From positions 1 to 64,000 of the forward strand of contig JAVBOM010000070.1 in the NCBI GenBank assembly GCA_031550535.1: a stretch of DNA of 64,000 nucleotides, read 5' to 3'. The notes under the pieces were generated by a model. That model ran no database searches, was not told the origin of the DNA, and was given only the letters and a program-made list of their open reading frames with translations. How positions within the stretch are numbered: position 1 is the first letter of the stretch; every line of letters starts with the position of its first letter. Source of the stretch: Avichristensenella sp031550535 (GTDB taxonomy: Bacteria; Bacillota; Clostridia; Christensenellales; Aristaeellaceae). The position numbers and the translations under genes were made by a program. Of this stretch, positions 1 through 7,534 are shown one piece after another.

Positions 1-1
1 T

Positions 2-91
2 TTGACGCCGGCCGTGGGGCTTGCGCTGTTCTTAGGCAGCATCAAGCTATGGAATGTCTGCCTGACCAAATACCAGAGCGCGGGGAGCTGA
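2..91 (+). CDS. ABC-2 type permease, C-terminal fragment
   Basis: Only the last 29 codons lie in the window, ending in TGA at 89-91. The visible peptide is a hydrophobic helix followed by a short tail ending YQSAGS, which is how many ABC-2 family exporter membrane subunits finish. The ATP-binding subunit starts 18 bases downstream on the same strand with its own GGAGG, so the two most likely form one export complex in the cytoplasmic membrane. The substrate cannot be inferred. The family call rests on the neighbour as much as on the fragment itself. Confidence 0.55.
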   Translation: MTPAVGLALFLGSIKLWNVCLTKYQSAGS

Positions 92-109
92 AAGAGGAGG
101 GAAACCGCC

Positions 110-1087
110 ATGCCATTCATCGAGGTGGATCACGTCAGCAAGGAGTTTAAAATCGCGCGGGCAAAGCCCGGCGTTCTTGGCATGGTGTCGTCGCTGTTTC
201 ATCGCGAGTATACCATCCGCCGGGCGGTGGAGGACATGAGCTTCTCGCTGGAGAAGGGCGAGGTGGTCGGCTACATTGGCCCGAACGGCGCGGGGAAGTC
301 CACAACCATCAAAATGCTATCCGGCGTGCTGACACCCACCGCCGGCCGCATCGCCGTGGACGGCATTGTGCCGTATGAAGATCGCAAACGGAACGCGCGG
401 CGCATCGGCGTGGTGTTCGGCCAGCGGTCACAGCTCTATTGGGATCTCCCCATCGCCGACACGTTCAGCCTGTATCAGAAGCTCTACGAGATCCCCGAGG
501 AGACCTACCGCGCCAACCGTGCGCTCTATACAGAACTGTTGAGCCTGGACGAGGTGATGGAGCAGCCCGTGCGCCAGCTCAGCCTCGGCCAAAAAATGAA
601 GGCGAACCTTGCGCTGGCCATGCTGCACGACCCCGCCGTGCTCTATCTGGACGAGCCGACCATCGGCCTGGACGTGATGAGCCGCCGGGTGCTTCGCGAG
701 AGCGTCAAGGCGCTGAACCGGGAAAAGGAGACCACCATCATCCTGACCACGCACGATATGGCAGACATTGAGGCGGTGTGCGGCCGGCTGATCTTAATCG
801 ACAAGGGCAAGAAGCTATTCGACGGAAGCCTGGACGCGTTCAAGTCCCGGTACGAGAGCGAGCTGCTCGTGACGCTCCATTTTGAGCAAACGCCGCCTGT
901 GTGGCAGGCTGACCCGCGCTTTGCGCTGGAGCAGGCGGATGCGGGCCAGTGGACCGTCCGCGTCGCGCAGGGCCTTTTGGCCAAGGAGGCGTTTGTCGCG
1001 CTCATTGACCGGTACACGCCGGAAAATATCTCAATGCGCGAGCAGAATATCGAGGACATCATCGCGAAAATATTCCGTGCCAGCTAG
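110..1087 (+). CDS. ABC-2 exporter ATP-binding protein
   Basis: This 325-residue ABC ATPase powers an exporter with the membrane subunit encoded just upstream. Walker A GPNGAGKST is at about residues 57-65, the signature LSLGQ at 157-161, Walker B with VLYLDEP at about 177-183, and an H-loop TTHD near 213. The length and the roughly 100-residue C-terminal extension fit the DrrA-like group that works with ABC-2 permeases. The start is ATG 110 behind GAGGAGG. The N-terminus has an insert (about residues 16-36) before the first core strand, common in this subgroup. Substrate unknown; drug, lipid or polysaccharide export are all possible. Confidence 0.9.
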   Translation: MPFIEVDHVSKEFKIARAKPGVLGMVSSLFHREYTIRRAVEDMSFSLEKGEVVGYIGPNGAGKSTTIKMLSGVLTPTAGRIAVDGIVPYEDRKRNARRIGVVFGQRSQLYWDLPIADTFSLYQKLYEIPEETYRANRALYTELLSLDEVMEQPVRQLSLGQKMKANLALAMLHDPAVLYLDEPTIGLDVMSRRVLRESVKALNREKETTIILTTHDMADIEAVCGRLILIDKGKKLFDGSLDAFKSRYESELLVTLHFEQTPPVWQADPRFALEQADAGQWTVRVAQGLLAKEAFVALIDRYTPENISMREQNIEDIIAKIFRAS

Positions 1088-1090
1088 GGC

Positions 1091-1240
1091 TGTTTCAAAA
1101 AGCTAAATCATGCAAACCGGGCGTCTTTTCCGGCATCTCCGCGTCGTTTTCCGCGCAGCGTAGCGCTGCTACGCCTCGCTCCAACTCCTTGATCTGCCGA
1201 AAAATCCACTCCGGCCTGCACGATTTCCATTTTTGAAACA
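1091..1240. repeat. Long hairpin element R1, copy 1
   Basis: A 150-base intergenic element with perfect 11-base terminal inverted repeats (TGTTTCAAAAA at 1091-1101 and its complement at 1230-1240). The arms continue as an imperfect inverted repeat inward, and the apex is GCGTAGC-GCT-GCTACGC. It begins 3 bases after the stop codon of the ABC ATPase. The central part is clearly related to the element at 1914-2072, but the ends differ in sequence while remaining self-complementary. It has no coding capacity. It could be a non-autonomous mobile element or a structured 3' region. Confidence 0.75.
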
Positions 1241-1255
1241 TGCCCAAGGGGATGT

Positions 1256-1284
1256 TTGCATTTCGCGCCGGTTTCTGCGATAAT
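1256..1284 (+). promoter_or_regulatory. Promoter for the 95-aa conserved protein
   Basis: TTGCAT (1256-1261) and GATAAT (1279-1284) are separated by 17 bases, placing a start site near 1291, about 30 bases before the ATG at 1321. The hexamers are each one or two bases off consensus. Confidence 0.5.
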
Positions 1285-1320
1285 AATCAGTATTACAAAA
1301 AAACGGCGCGGAGGGCGGAC

Positions 1321-1608
1321 ATGATTCAACTATGGGCGCGCATCATCCACAAGCACCGGATCGCGCGCAGCGAGACAATAGAAATGCGGGGCGACCTGAC
1401 GGAAACGCTGGGCGAATTGTGCATGCGCATGGACATCCCGCGCCCGCTGTTCCTGGGCAAGCACGAGCGGGAGTGGGCGCAGTTTCAGCAGACCGCCTTC
1501 ACGAAGGAGCATTTTGTCGAATCCGTGCCGTTTGACAGGCTGGAAATCGAACAATTTGACTCGGAAGCGAAAAAAAAGAAATCACAGGACCCGAGAAACG
1601 CGGTGTAA
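1321..1608 (+). CDS. Conserved protein of unknown function, 95 aa
   Basis: A small soluble protein of a type I recognise as a conserved hypothetical in Clostridia: it starts MIQLWARI, has a central segment with LGKHEREW, continues with FVESVPFDRLEIE, and ends in a short lysine-rich tail. No signal peptide, membrane segment or catalytic motif is visible. The start at ATG 1321 is preferred over an upstream in-frame ATG at 1240, because GGAGGG lies seven bases before it and because 1240 falls in the repeat end. It stands alone behind its own promoter. I do not know its function. Confidence 0.7.
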   Translation: MIQLWARIIHKHRIARSETIEMRGDLTETLGELCMRMDIPRPLFLGKHEREWAQFQQTAFTKEHFVESVPFDRLEIEQFDSEAKKKKSQDPRNAV

Positions 1609-1711
1609 GGCCACATTCCGTGGAAAATGTTGTCAATTCATAATGTTTCATGCATAGGCACAGAAGGGCGCGGGCACGCTATCGGCAGATTTTGAAAAGG
1701 AGTTGATAGCA

Positions 1712-1912
1712 TTGGATCGCGTATCCCTTCTTCTGGTCATCCTTGGCGCAATCAATTGGGGACTCATCGCGCTGTTTCAGTTTGACCTGGTCGCCTATCT
1801 TTTCGGGGGACAGGCCGCGCTTGTCAGCCGCATCATTTACGGCATTGTAGGACTCGCCGGCCTGTGGTGCATCTCGCTGCTGTTCCGCGACCGCGAGGAA
1901 GTAAAGGAATGA
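1712..1912 (+). CDS. DUF378 small membrane protein
   Basis: A 66-residue protein with two predicted membrane helices and the family hallmark GAINWGLI near the N-terminus, followed by FDLVAYLFG and a second helix containing YGIVGLAGLW. This is the DUF378/YuzA-like family of bacterial inner-membrane proteins, whose role is unknown. The start is taken as TTG 1712, nine bases after GGAG at 1699-1702; the TTG at 1703 directly abuts that site and is unlikely. The stop is followed after one base by a long hairpin element. Confidence 0.75.
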   Translation: MDRVSLLLVILGAINWGLIALFQFDLVAYLFGGQAALVSRIIYGIVGLAGLWCISLLFRDREEVKE

Positions 1913-1913
1913 T

Positions 1914-2072
1914 ACCATTTCCCGATCCGGTCCGGCAATATCTTGCGGATCTTTTTCCGCATGGCGGCGTCGTTCTCCAGTCAGCGTAGCTGCCGGCTAC
2001 GCCTCCTTCCGACTCCTTGCCCTGCGAAAAAATCTCTCGCAATCTAGTTGCCAACCCGAATTGGGAAATGGT
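1914..2072. repeat. Long hairpin element R1, copy 2
   Basis: A 159-base relative of the element at 1091-1240. Its ends ACCATTTCCC (1914-1923) and the exact complement (2063-2072) differ completely from copy 1 but again pair with each other. The core shared with copy 1 includes GCGTCGTT, the apex GCGTAGC/GCTACGC and CTCCTTG. It starts 2 bases after the stop codon of the DUF378 gene. Confidence 0.75.
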
Positions 2073-2097
2073 GCGCACGGCTCTCTCTTTCGCGTCC

Positions 2098-2127
2098 TTG
2101 ACTTTTCAAGCGGTTCCCGCCTATAAT
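2098..2127 (+). promoter_or_regulatory. Promoter for the GT-C-like membrane protein
   Basis: TTGACT (2098-2103) and a consensus TATAAT (2122-2127) with an 18-base spacer. The predicted start near 2134 leaves a leader of about 35 bases containing GGAGG before the ATG at 2169. Confidence 0.6.
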
Positions 2128-2168
2128 CTTTCCAAGAGATAGGAGTTCCTGTCTCATCGGAGGGCATT

Positions 2169-4187
2169 ATGACGGGAATTTTTGTTTTTGCCACCTATTT
2201 GTACGCGGGGTATGTTTGCGCGCGCGTGGTGCTGTGGGACAAGTCCCCGCTGATCCGGGTGTGGGTTGGGCTTTCGTTCGGCGTGCTGCTGATGATGTGG
2301 CTGCCCGCGCTGGCCGCTTTTGCGGTGCGCTTCACTGTGACGGCGGAGATCATCGCGCTGGGCGCGCTGACGGCGCTGACGTGCGGTGCCAGCGTCTGGC
2401 GGTGGAAGCACCCGCGCACGGTGCGCGGGCTGGATAAATCCGACCGGGGCATGCTGATCGCGCTACTGTGCTTCGCGCTGCCGCTGACGCTCCTGTCCGC
2501 GTACTTGCAGCACACGCACACGCTGCGTGCGGTGGACGGCGGGATGAACGTGGGCCAGGCGACCTACGGCGACCTGTGCATGCACCTGTCCATCATCACG
2601 AGCCTGCGCGGCTCGCCGCTCCCGGCGGATTACAGCCTCCTGCCCGGCACGACGCTCGGCTATCCGATCCTGACCGACGGCCTGAGCACGTCGATGCTCC
2701 TGCTGGGCACGCCGCTGCGCTGGACGATGATCATCCCGGGCACCGTGATGTCCGCGCTGGTGTACGGCGGTTTCCTGCTGCTTGCGCGGGAGATGACGGG
2801 CAAAACGTCCGCCGCGGTGGTCGCGGGGCTGCTGCTGTTCTTAAACGGCGGCCTCGGGTTCGTGTATGATTTTGACATGTCCGGATCGAGCGCCGAAAAA
2901 ATCTCTGAAATCTTCACAGGCTACTACAAAACCCCGGCGAACCAGCCGGATTTCAACCTGCGCTGGTCCAACCTCGTCGCGGACCTGCTGCTGCCGCAGC
3001 GCACGTTCCTGGGCGGCTGGACCATCGTGCTGCCCGCGTTCTACTTTGCCCGGGAAGCCTTCAAAAAGTACGAGCTGCGCATGTTCCTGCTCGTGGCGCT
3101 CTTTGCCGCGTCGCTGCCGCTCATCCACGCGCACTCGCTGATGTCGCTCGGGCTGTACAGCGCGGGCGCGCTGGTGTACCAGTTCTTCGCCGGGCCGAAA
3201 GAGCGGCGGCGAAAGCTCCTGACCGGCGCGGGAATCTATGTGGGCATCGTCGTGGCGCTGGCCGTGCCGCAGCTCGTCATCACCACGCTAAAGCAAGTGA
3301 CCCGGGACGGCTTCATGCGATTCCATTACGGCTGGGTCAACAACACGTCGGGCGGGTTTATGGATTTTGAACCGTGGTTCTGGCTGAAGAACATCGGCCT
3401 GCCGCTGATCCCAATGCTCTGCGCGCTGATCGACTGGAAAAAGCGCGACCGGATGGATTTCATCGGGGCCGCGCTGATCTTCGTCGTCGCCAACACGCTG
3501 CTGTTCCAGCCCCTGGACTATGACAATAACAAGCTGTTCTACCTGTGGTTCCTGCTGATGCTGCCGTCCGCGTCCGCGTGGTGCGTGTCGCTGTGGAACC
3601 GGATGCGCGGCGTGCGCTCCCGCGCGCTGCTCGCGGCGCTGTTCCTGGTGGGCTCCACGCTGTCCGGCGCGCTGTCCATCGCCCGCGAGGCGATTTCCGA
3701 TTATCAGCTTTTCTCCAGGGCGGATGCGGAGCTGGGCGAGTACATCGACAACAACACCGACCCGGACGCCATGTTCATCACCGGCTTCTACCACAACAGC
3801 CCGACGTACGCGCTTGCCGGGCGGGACGTGGTCTGCGGGCCGGACCTGTTCCTGTTCTGGCACGGGCTGGACTACATGAGCCGCAAGGCGCAGGTCACGG
3901 CGTTCTACGCGGACCCGCTGGCGCACCTGGACCTTCTGACGGAATATGGGGTGGACTATATCGTCTCCGGCCCGCAGGAGCACGCGACCTTGGTCGTGAA
4001 CGACACGGCGCTGCAACTGCTGTTTGATGTGTTCTATGAGACGGAAACCACGACCGTGTACGCGGTGGGGGACAGCGTGCCGCTCCGGGACAGCGCGCCC
4101 ACGGCGAAGCCGGAGCCTACCGCGACACCGCAGCCCACCGTGGAGTCCCGGCCGACGCTGGAATCGCGGTCCGGCGCGGGATCTTGA
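2169..4187 (+). CDS. Polytopic membrane protein, GT-C glycosyltransferase-like
   Basis: A 672-residue integral membrane protein with roughly ten to twelve hydrophobic helices, then a soluble C-terminal domain of about 150 residues and a proline/threonine-rich tail (TAKPEPTATPQPT). The loop after the third or fourth helix contains GDLCMHL and LPGTTLGYPILTDG, an arrangement typical of GT-C fold sugar transferases that use lipid-linked donors. I infer a role in transferring sugars outside the membrane, but no donor or acceptor can be named. GGAGG precedes ATG 2169. It is a single-gene unit, and its TGA is immediately followed by the GGCGGCGC end of a long palindromic element. Confidence 0.65.
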   Translation: MTGIFVFATYLYAGYVCARVVLWDKSPLIRVWVGLSFGVLLMMWLPALAAFAVRFTVTAEIIALGALTALTCGASVWRWKHPRTVRGLDKSDRGMLIALLCFALPLTLLSAYLQHTHTLRAVDGGMNVGQATYGDLCMHLSIITSLRGSPLPADYSLLPGTTLGYPILTDGLSTSMLLLGTPLRWTMIIPGTVMSALVYGGFLLLAREMTGKTSAAVVAGLLLFLNGGLGFVYDFDMSGSSAEKISEIFTGYYKTPANQPDFNLRWSNLVADLLLPQRTFLGGWTIVLPAFYFAREAFKKYELRMFLLVALFAASLPLIHAHSLMSLGLYSAGALVYQFFAGPKERRRKLLTGAGIYVGIVVALAVPQLVITTLKQVTRDGFMRFHYGWVNNTSGGFMDFEPWFWLKNIGLPLIPMLCALIDWKKRDRMDFIGAALIFVVANTLLFQPLDYDNNKLFYLWFLLMLPSASAWCVSLWNRMRGVRSRALLAALFLVGSTLSGALSIAREAISDYQLFSRADAELGEYIDNNTDPDAMFITGFYHNSPTYALAGRDVVCGPDLFLFWHGLDYMSRKAQVTAFYADPLAHLDLLTEYGVDYIVSGPQEHATLVVNDTALQLLFDVFYETETTTVYAVGDSVPLRDSAPTAKPEPTATPQPTVESRPTLESRSGAGS

Positions 4188-4472
4188 CGGCGGCGCTGAT
4201 TCGCAGAATCGGACACCATAAGGGGCACCGGAGGGAAGCGCCGCCGGTGGCGGATGGAGCGGCCCGCAGGTGCGGTCCGGCACAAAACCGAAACCGAGCG
4301 CGCCCTGTGGGCGATGAAGCGAGGTGAAGGTTCGTCCTGGTACAAAGCAATGGGCGCGAAGGCGGCCAGTGCGACAATACCAGGGCGCGCGATCAACCGA
4401 AGGACGAGCGCGACAATGCCGGGGCGGGGACAGCGCGACAATACCGAGGAGCTTCCGTCAGGAATCCTTACC
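4188..4472 (+). repeat. Palindromic element P, copy A (long form)
   Basis: This long-form copy carries the GGCGGCGCTGATT..GAATCGG hairpin at its left end, the TTCCGTCAGGAATCC half hairpin at its right end, and an internal module between them with one extra 60-base type unit (4260-4380). It begins directly at the stop codon of the GT-C-like gene, and its right end is 5 bases from the stop of the convergent GGCT-like gene. It fills the whole 290-base gap. Confidence 0.75.
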
Positions 4473-4477
4473 GACGC

Positions 4478-4930
4478 CTACTGCGGAACGCACCGCATCG
4501 CCAAGCCCTTGAGCGCGTCCGCGTTTTCGCCCGCCTCCTCATACGCTTCCCGAAGCAGATCATACGTGACAAAGCCCGGCCGGCCCCGCTGCTGCCCGGG
4601 CACCGTAATGTAGACGAGGACGGGCAGCTTCATGCCGTCCAGCGCCACCTGCCGTATTTCGCGCCGGGCGAAAAAAGGATCGTCCGCGATGCGGTCGAGC
4701 GTGCCCACGGCGTCTTCGCACAGCGACCAGACCCGGCCCGGCACGCTCTGGCCGGGACTTGGCTGGAGCGCCGCGCGCGCCATGCCATCCTTGCCGACAA
4801 AGCAGAGCGAGAACCCGGGCAGCCGGGTGATTCCCACCATCCGCGCGTCCGGAAAATCCCGCGTCATCTCTTGTTCGTTCATGTGCTCCCCATAAGCAAA
4901 GTAAAGCAGATTTTGGCTTACGCCTTCCAT
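4478..4930 (-). CDS. Gamma-glutamylcyclotransferase (AIG2/GGCT)-like protein
   Basis: A 150-residue protein beginning MEGVSQNLLYFAYGEHM; YFAYGxx is the characteristic N-terminal strand and loop of the GGCT/AIG2 fold, which binds the gamma-glutamyl group and carries YGSN in classic members. Here the loop reads YGEH, so activity on gamma-glutamyl peptides is uncertain. The start at 4930 is chosen because GAGGAGG lies six to seven bases upstream. The reading frame stays open a further 80 codons into the palindromic element upstream, which I treat as non-coding for this gene. The neighbours give no pathway. Confidence 0.7.
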   Translation of the reverse strand: MEGVSQNLLYFAYGEHMNEQEMTRDFPDARMVGITRLPGFSLCFVGKDGMARAALQPSPGQSVPGRVWSLCEDAVGTLDRIADDPFFARREIRQVALDGMKLPVLVYITVPGQQRGRPGFVTYDLLREAYEEAGENADALKGLAMRCVPQ

Positions 4931-4954
4931 ACGGGCCTCCTCAATACTTGATAG

Positions 4955-5235
4955 AGGTAGGGATTTCTTGCGAAATCCCCTCGGTATTGTCGCGCTGGTC
5001 GCGTTCGCGCCCATCACTCTGTGCCGAGATGAACCTTCACCTCGCTTTATCCCGCACAGCGGGCGCTCGGTTTCGGTTCTGTACCGGGGCGAACCTTCAC
5101 CTCGCTTTATCCCGCACAGCGGGCGCTCGGTTTCGGTTTTGTGCCGGGCCGCACCTGCGGGTCGCTTCATCCGCCACCGGCGGCGCTTCCCTCCAGTGCC
5201 CCTTGTGGCGCCCGATTTTCCAAATCAGCGCCGCC
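4955..5235 (-). repeat. Palindromic element P, copy B (long form with tandem unit)
   Basis: The longest copy. It contains the GGTAGGGATTTC..GAAATCCC hairpin at the left and GATTTT..AAATC with GCGCCGCC at the right. Between them a module includes a 60-base tandem duplication (5031-5090 and 5091-5150, differing at only 3 positions by eye), followed by a diverged third unit. It fills the 330-base gap between tmcAL and the GGCT-like gene. Confidence 0.8.
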
Positions 5236-5260
5236 TTCTCAGAGAGTCCAATGAGTGTAT

Positions 5261-6424
5261 CTATGCGATTTGAACTGGCTTATGTATCAAGTCCATGCGC
5301 CCTGCGCGATGCGCTTCGTTTAAAACACCCAGCGCCCAAAGGTCCGTCGCCCGAAGATCGAGCTGAAAAGCGGGGTCCGTATAGCCCTCGTACTTTGCCG
5401 CGCGCAGAACGACCGGCACGCCTCCGCGTTTTCGGATGGCCGCGAGGGCGGGGCGGGCTGTTTCCCGGAAGCCGAGCAGCCGCGCGTAGGCGGGCAACGG
5501 ACTGCGTTCCGCCAAGTCCTTCGTGATGCCCAGCATCGCCTGTGTCAGGATGCGGGACAGGCGCGCGCGGGTGTACCGCTTGCACTTCACCGCGTCCAGC
5601 AGCGCGCTTCGGCCCGTGGCCGTCTGCGCCGCGCGCAGCAGGCGGTTTTCCAGGCCCTCGGACACGTCCGCGACGTTCGCGAGCGTTTCCGGGGACATAC
5701 GGCGGAGCAGCGCGAGCAAGGCGGTGTCCAGCCCGTCCGGCTGCTGGTACGCGCCCTCCTGCAGACAGGCGGCAAGCAGCGCGTGCGCCTCTTCCGGCAT
5801 CGCGGCGGACACGTCGTCCCTGCGCGCGATGGCGGCGCGGACCGCCGTGGCGGAGGCCATGGAAGCCAGCGCGCCGTCGTGGTGGCCGGAACCCTCCCGC
5901 CGGATGGCGATCGGCTCCATGCCGCTCTGTAAACGCTTGATCGCCCGGAGATATTCCAGGGCCAGCGTGTCGTTCGGTGTGTCCGCGGCTGAGCCCACCG
6001 CCGCGCCGCGCGCCCGCGCGAGCGTCTCCCCGCGCGATAACCCCTCTCGGACGATAGCCGTGTCCTCATCCGCCGCCGCGCGGCGAACAAGCGCGCCCAA
6101 GTCGCCCGTCTCGCTGCCAAAGCCCAGGTGCGTCACCACACCAAGGCTGTTCAGCAGGGAGACGCCGCCCAGCGCGAACCGCTCCGCGTCCCGGACGGCA
6201 AACAGCGTGGGTAGCTCAAACACAGCGTCCGCGCCGCAGCGGAGCGCCATTTCCGCGCGCGTCCACTTGGAAACAAGCGCCGCCTGTCCGCGCTGCGTGA
6301 AATGGCCGTTCATCGCGCAAAAAATCAGACATTCGCCCCCAAGCCGCGCGCGAAGGCTATCAAAGAGGTATTTATGTCCTTTGTGAAACGGATCATACTC
6401 GCAAATTACGCCGCAAATCAGCAT
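5261..6424 (-). CDS. tmcAL: tRNA(Met) cytidine acetate ligase
   Basis: TmcAL (YlbM family) activates acetate with ATP as acetyl-AMP and transfers it to the wobble cytidine of elongator tRNA-Met, giving N4-acetylcytidine. The 387-residue protein starts MLICGVICEYDPFHKGH; the nucleotidyltransferase signature FHKGH lies at residues 13-17 and the overall length matches the family (about 390-410). GGGG lies just upstream of ATG 6424. The gene is divergent from pta-ackA across a 100-base promoter region. These two enzymes interconvert acetyl-CoA and acetate, the co-substrate of this ligase, which may explain the neighbourhood (inference). Confidence 0.88.
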   Translation of the reverse strand: MLICGVICEYDPFHKGHKYLFDSLRARLGGECLIFCAMNGHFTQRGQAALVSKWTRAEMALRCGADAVFELPTLFAVRDAERFALGGVSLLNSLGVVTHLGFGSETGDLGALVRRAAADEDTAIVREGLSRGETLARARGAAVGSAADTPNDTLALEYLRAIKRLQSGMEPIAIRREGSGHHDGALASMASATAVRAAIARRDDVSAAMPEEAHALLAACLQEGAYQQPDGLDTALLALLRRMSPETLANVADVSEGLENRLLRAAQTATGRSALLDAVKCKRYTRARLSRILTQAMLGITKDLAERSPLPAYARLLGFRETARPALAAIRKRGGVPVVLRAAKYEGYTDPAFQLDLRATDLWALGVLNEAHRAGRMDLIHKPVQIA

Positions 6425-6432
6425 GGAGCCCC

Positions 6433-6461
6433 TTTTCAAAGGAAAAAAAATCCGGTATAAT
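6433..6461 (+). promoter_or_regulatory. Probable pta-ackA promoter
   Basis: A consensus TATAAT (6456-6461) lies 17 bases after TTTTCA (6433-6438), a weak -35. A second overlapping TATAAT follows at 6461-6466. The leader to the pta ATG would be about 55-60 bases. The AT-rich block is shared with the divergent tmcAL promoter region. Confidence 0.45.
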
Positions 6462-6524
6462 ATAATAGTTTGAGATTCGCTTAACAATACTAATCCATTA
6501 TATCACATCAGGGAGGGTTTGGGA

Positions 6525-7520
6525 ATGTCTGCAATGGAACAAATCCGCGCAAAGGCAATGGCGGCGAAGAGGCACATCGTGTTAGCGGAGGGCACGGAAG
6601 AGCGTACCGTGCAGGCCGCGGCGCAGATCGTGCGCCAGGGCATCGCGGGTGTCACGCTGGTCGGTCCCGCTGCCGAAGTACAGGCGAAGGCCGCGTCGCT
6701 CGGCGTTGACCTTATGGGCGTTACAATCGCCGATCCGGCGGCGGACGCGCGCGCTCCTAGCTACATCCAGAAGTTGGTGGAGTACCGCAAGGCCAAGGGG
6801 ATGACGCCCGAGGAGGCCGAGAAGCTCGTCCGGGGCAACACGCTGTACTTTGCCACCATGATGGTCAAAGAGGGCGACGCGGACGGCATGGTCGCCGGGG
6901 CGATCAACTCCACCGGCAACACGCTGCGTCCGGCGCTGCAGATCATCAAGACCGCGCCCGGCATTTCGAACGTCTCCAGCTGCTTCATCATGGAGAGCCC
7001 GAAAACCGAGTACGGCGAGGGCGGCGTGCTGATCTTCGCGGACTGCGCCGTGATCCCGAACCCCACCGCGGACGAACTGGCCGCCATCGCCATCGCCAGC
7101 GCAAAGACGGGCGAGGCGCTGCTTAACATGTCGCCGAAGGTCGCCATGCTGTCCTTCTCCACCAAGGGGAGCGCGCAGCATGACCTCGTGACCAAGGTGC
7201 AGGAGGCGACACAGAAGGTCAAGGAGCTTGCGCCGGACCTGATGGTGGACGGCGAGCTGCAGGCGGACGCGGCGCTCGTGGCGTCGGTCGGCCAGCTAAA
7301 GAGCCCCGGCAGCCCCGTGGCGGGCCACGCGAACGTGCTGGTGTTCCCGGACCTTCAGGCCGGCAACATCGGGTACAAGCTGGTGCAGCGCCTGGGCGGC
7401 GCGGAGGCCATCGGGCCGATCATCCAGGGTCTGGCGAAGCCGGTCAACGACCTGTCGCGCGGCTGCAGCGTGCAGGATATTATCGACGTGACAGCCGTTA
7501 CAGCGGCCAGCGCCCAATAA
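6525..7520 (+). CDS. pta: Phosphate acetyltransferase
   Basis: Pta interconverts acetyl-CoA plus phosphate with acetyl phosphate plus CoA. The 331-residue length is that of the short, single-domain enzyme typical of Firmicutes, without the N-terminal DRTGG regulatory part. Recognisable blocks include EGTEERTVQAA near the N-terminus, MMVKEGDADGMVAG (about residues 108-121), SSCFIMESP, and a C-terminal GPIIQGLAKPVNDLSRG. The start ATG 6525 sits seven bases after GGGAGGG; a TTG at 6519 in frame is less likely. ackA follows 14 bases later with its own GGAGG, so the pair makes the standard acetate and ATP-generating operon. Confidence 0.95.
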   Translation: MSAMEQIRAKAMAAKRHIVLAEGTEERTVQAAAQIVRQGIAGVTLVGPAAEVQAKAASLGVDLMGVTIADPAADARAPSYIQKLVEYRKAKGMTPEEAEKLVRGNTLYFATMMVKEGDADGMVAGAINSTGNTLRPALQIIKTAPGISNVSSCFIMESPKTEYGEGGVLIFADCAVIPNPTADELAAIAIASAKTGEALLNMSPKVAMLSFSTKGSAQHDLVTKVQEATQKVKELAPDLMVDGELQADAALVASVGQLKSPGSPVAGHANVLVFPDLQAGNIGYKLVQRLGGAEAIGPIIQGLAKPVNDLSRGCSVQDIIDVTAVTAASAQ

Positions 7521-7534
7521 GGAGGACAAACACA

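Noticed and set aside
5031..5150. Tandem 60-base repeats as a CRISPR array
   Set aside because: Only two adjacent copies with no spacers; the units are contiguous and part of the long palindromic element.
4931..5170. An 80-codon N-terminal extension of the GGCT-like protein
   Set aside because: It consists of the palindromic element; the GAGGAGG-preceded start at 4930 gives a normal-length domain. The element's own open frame is discussed as a finding.
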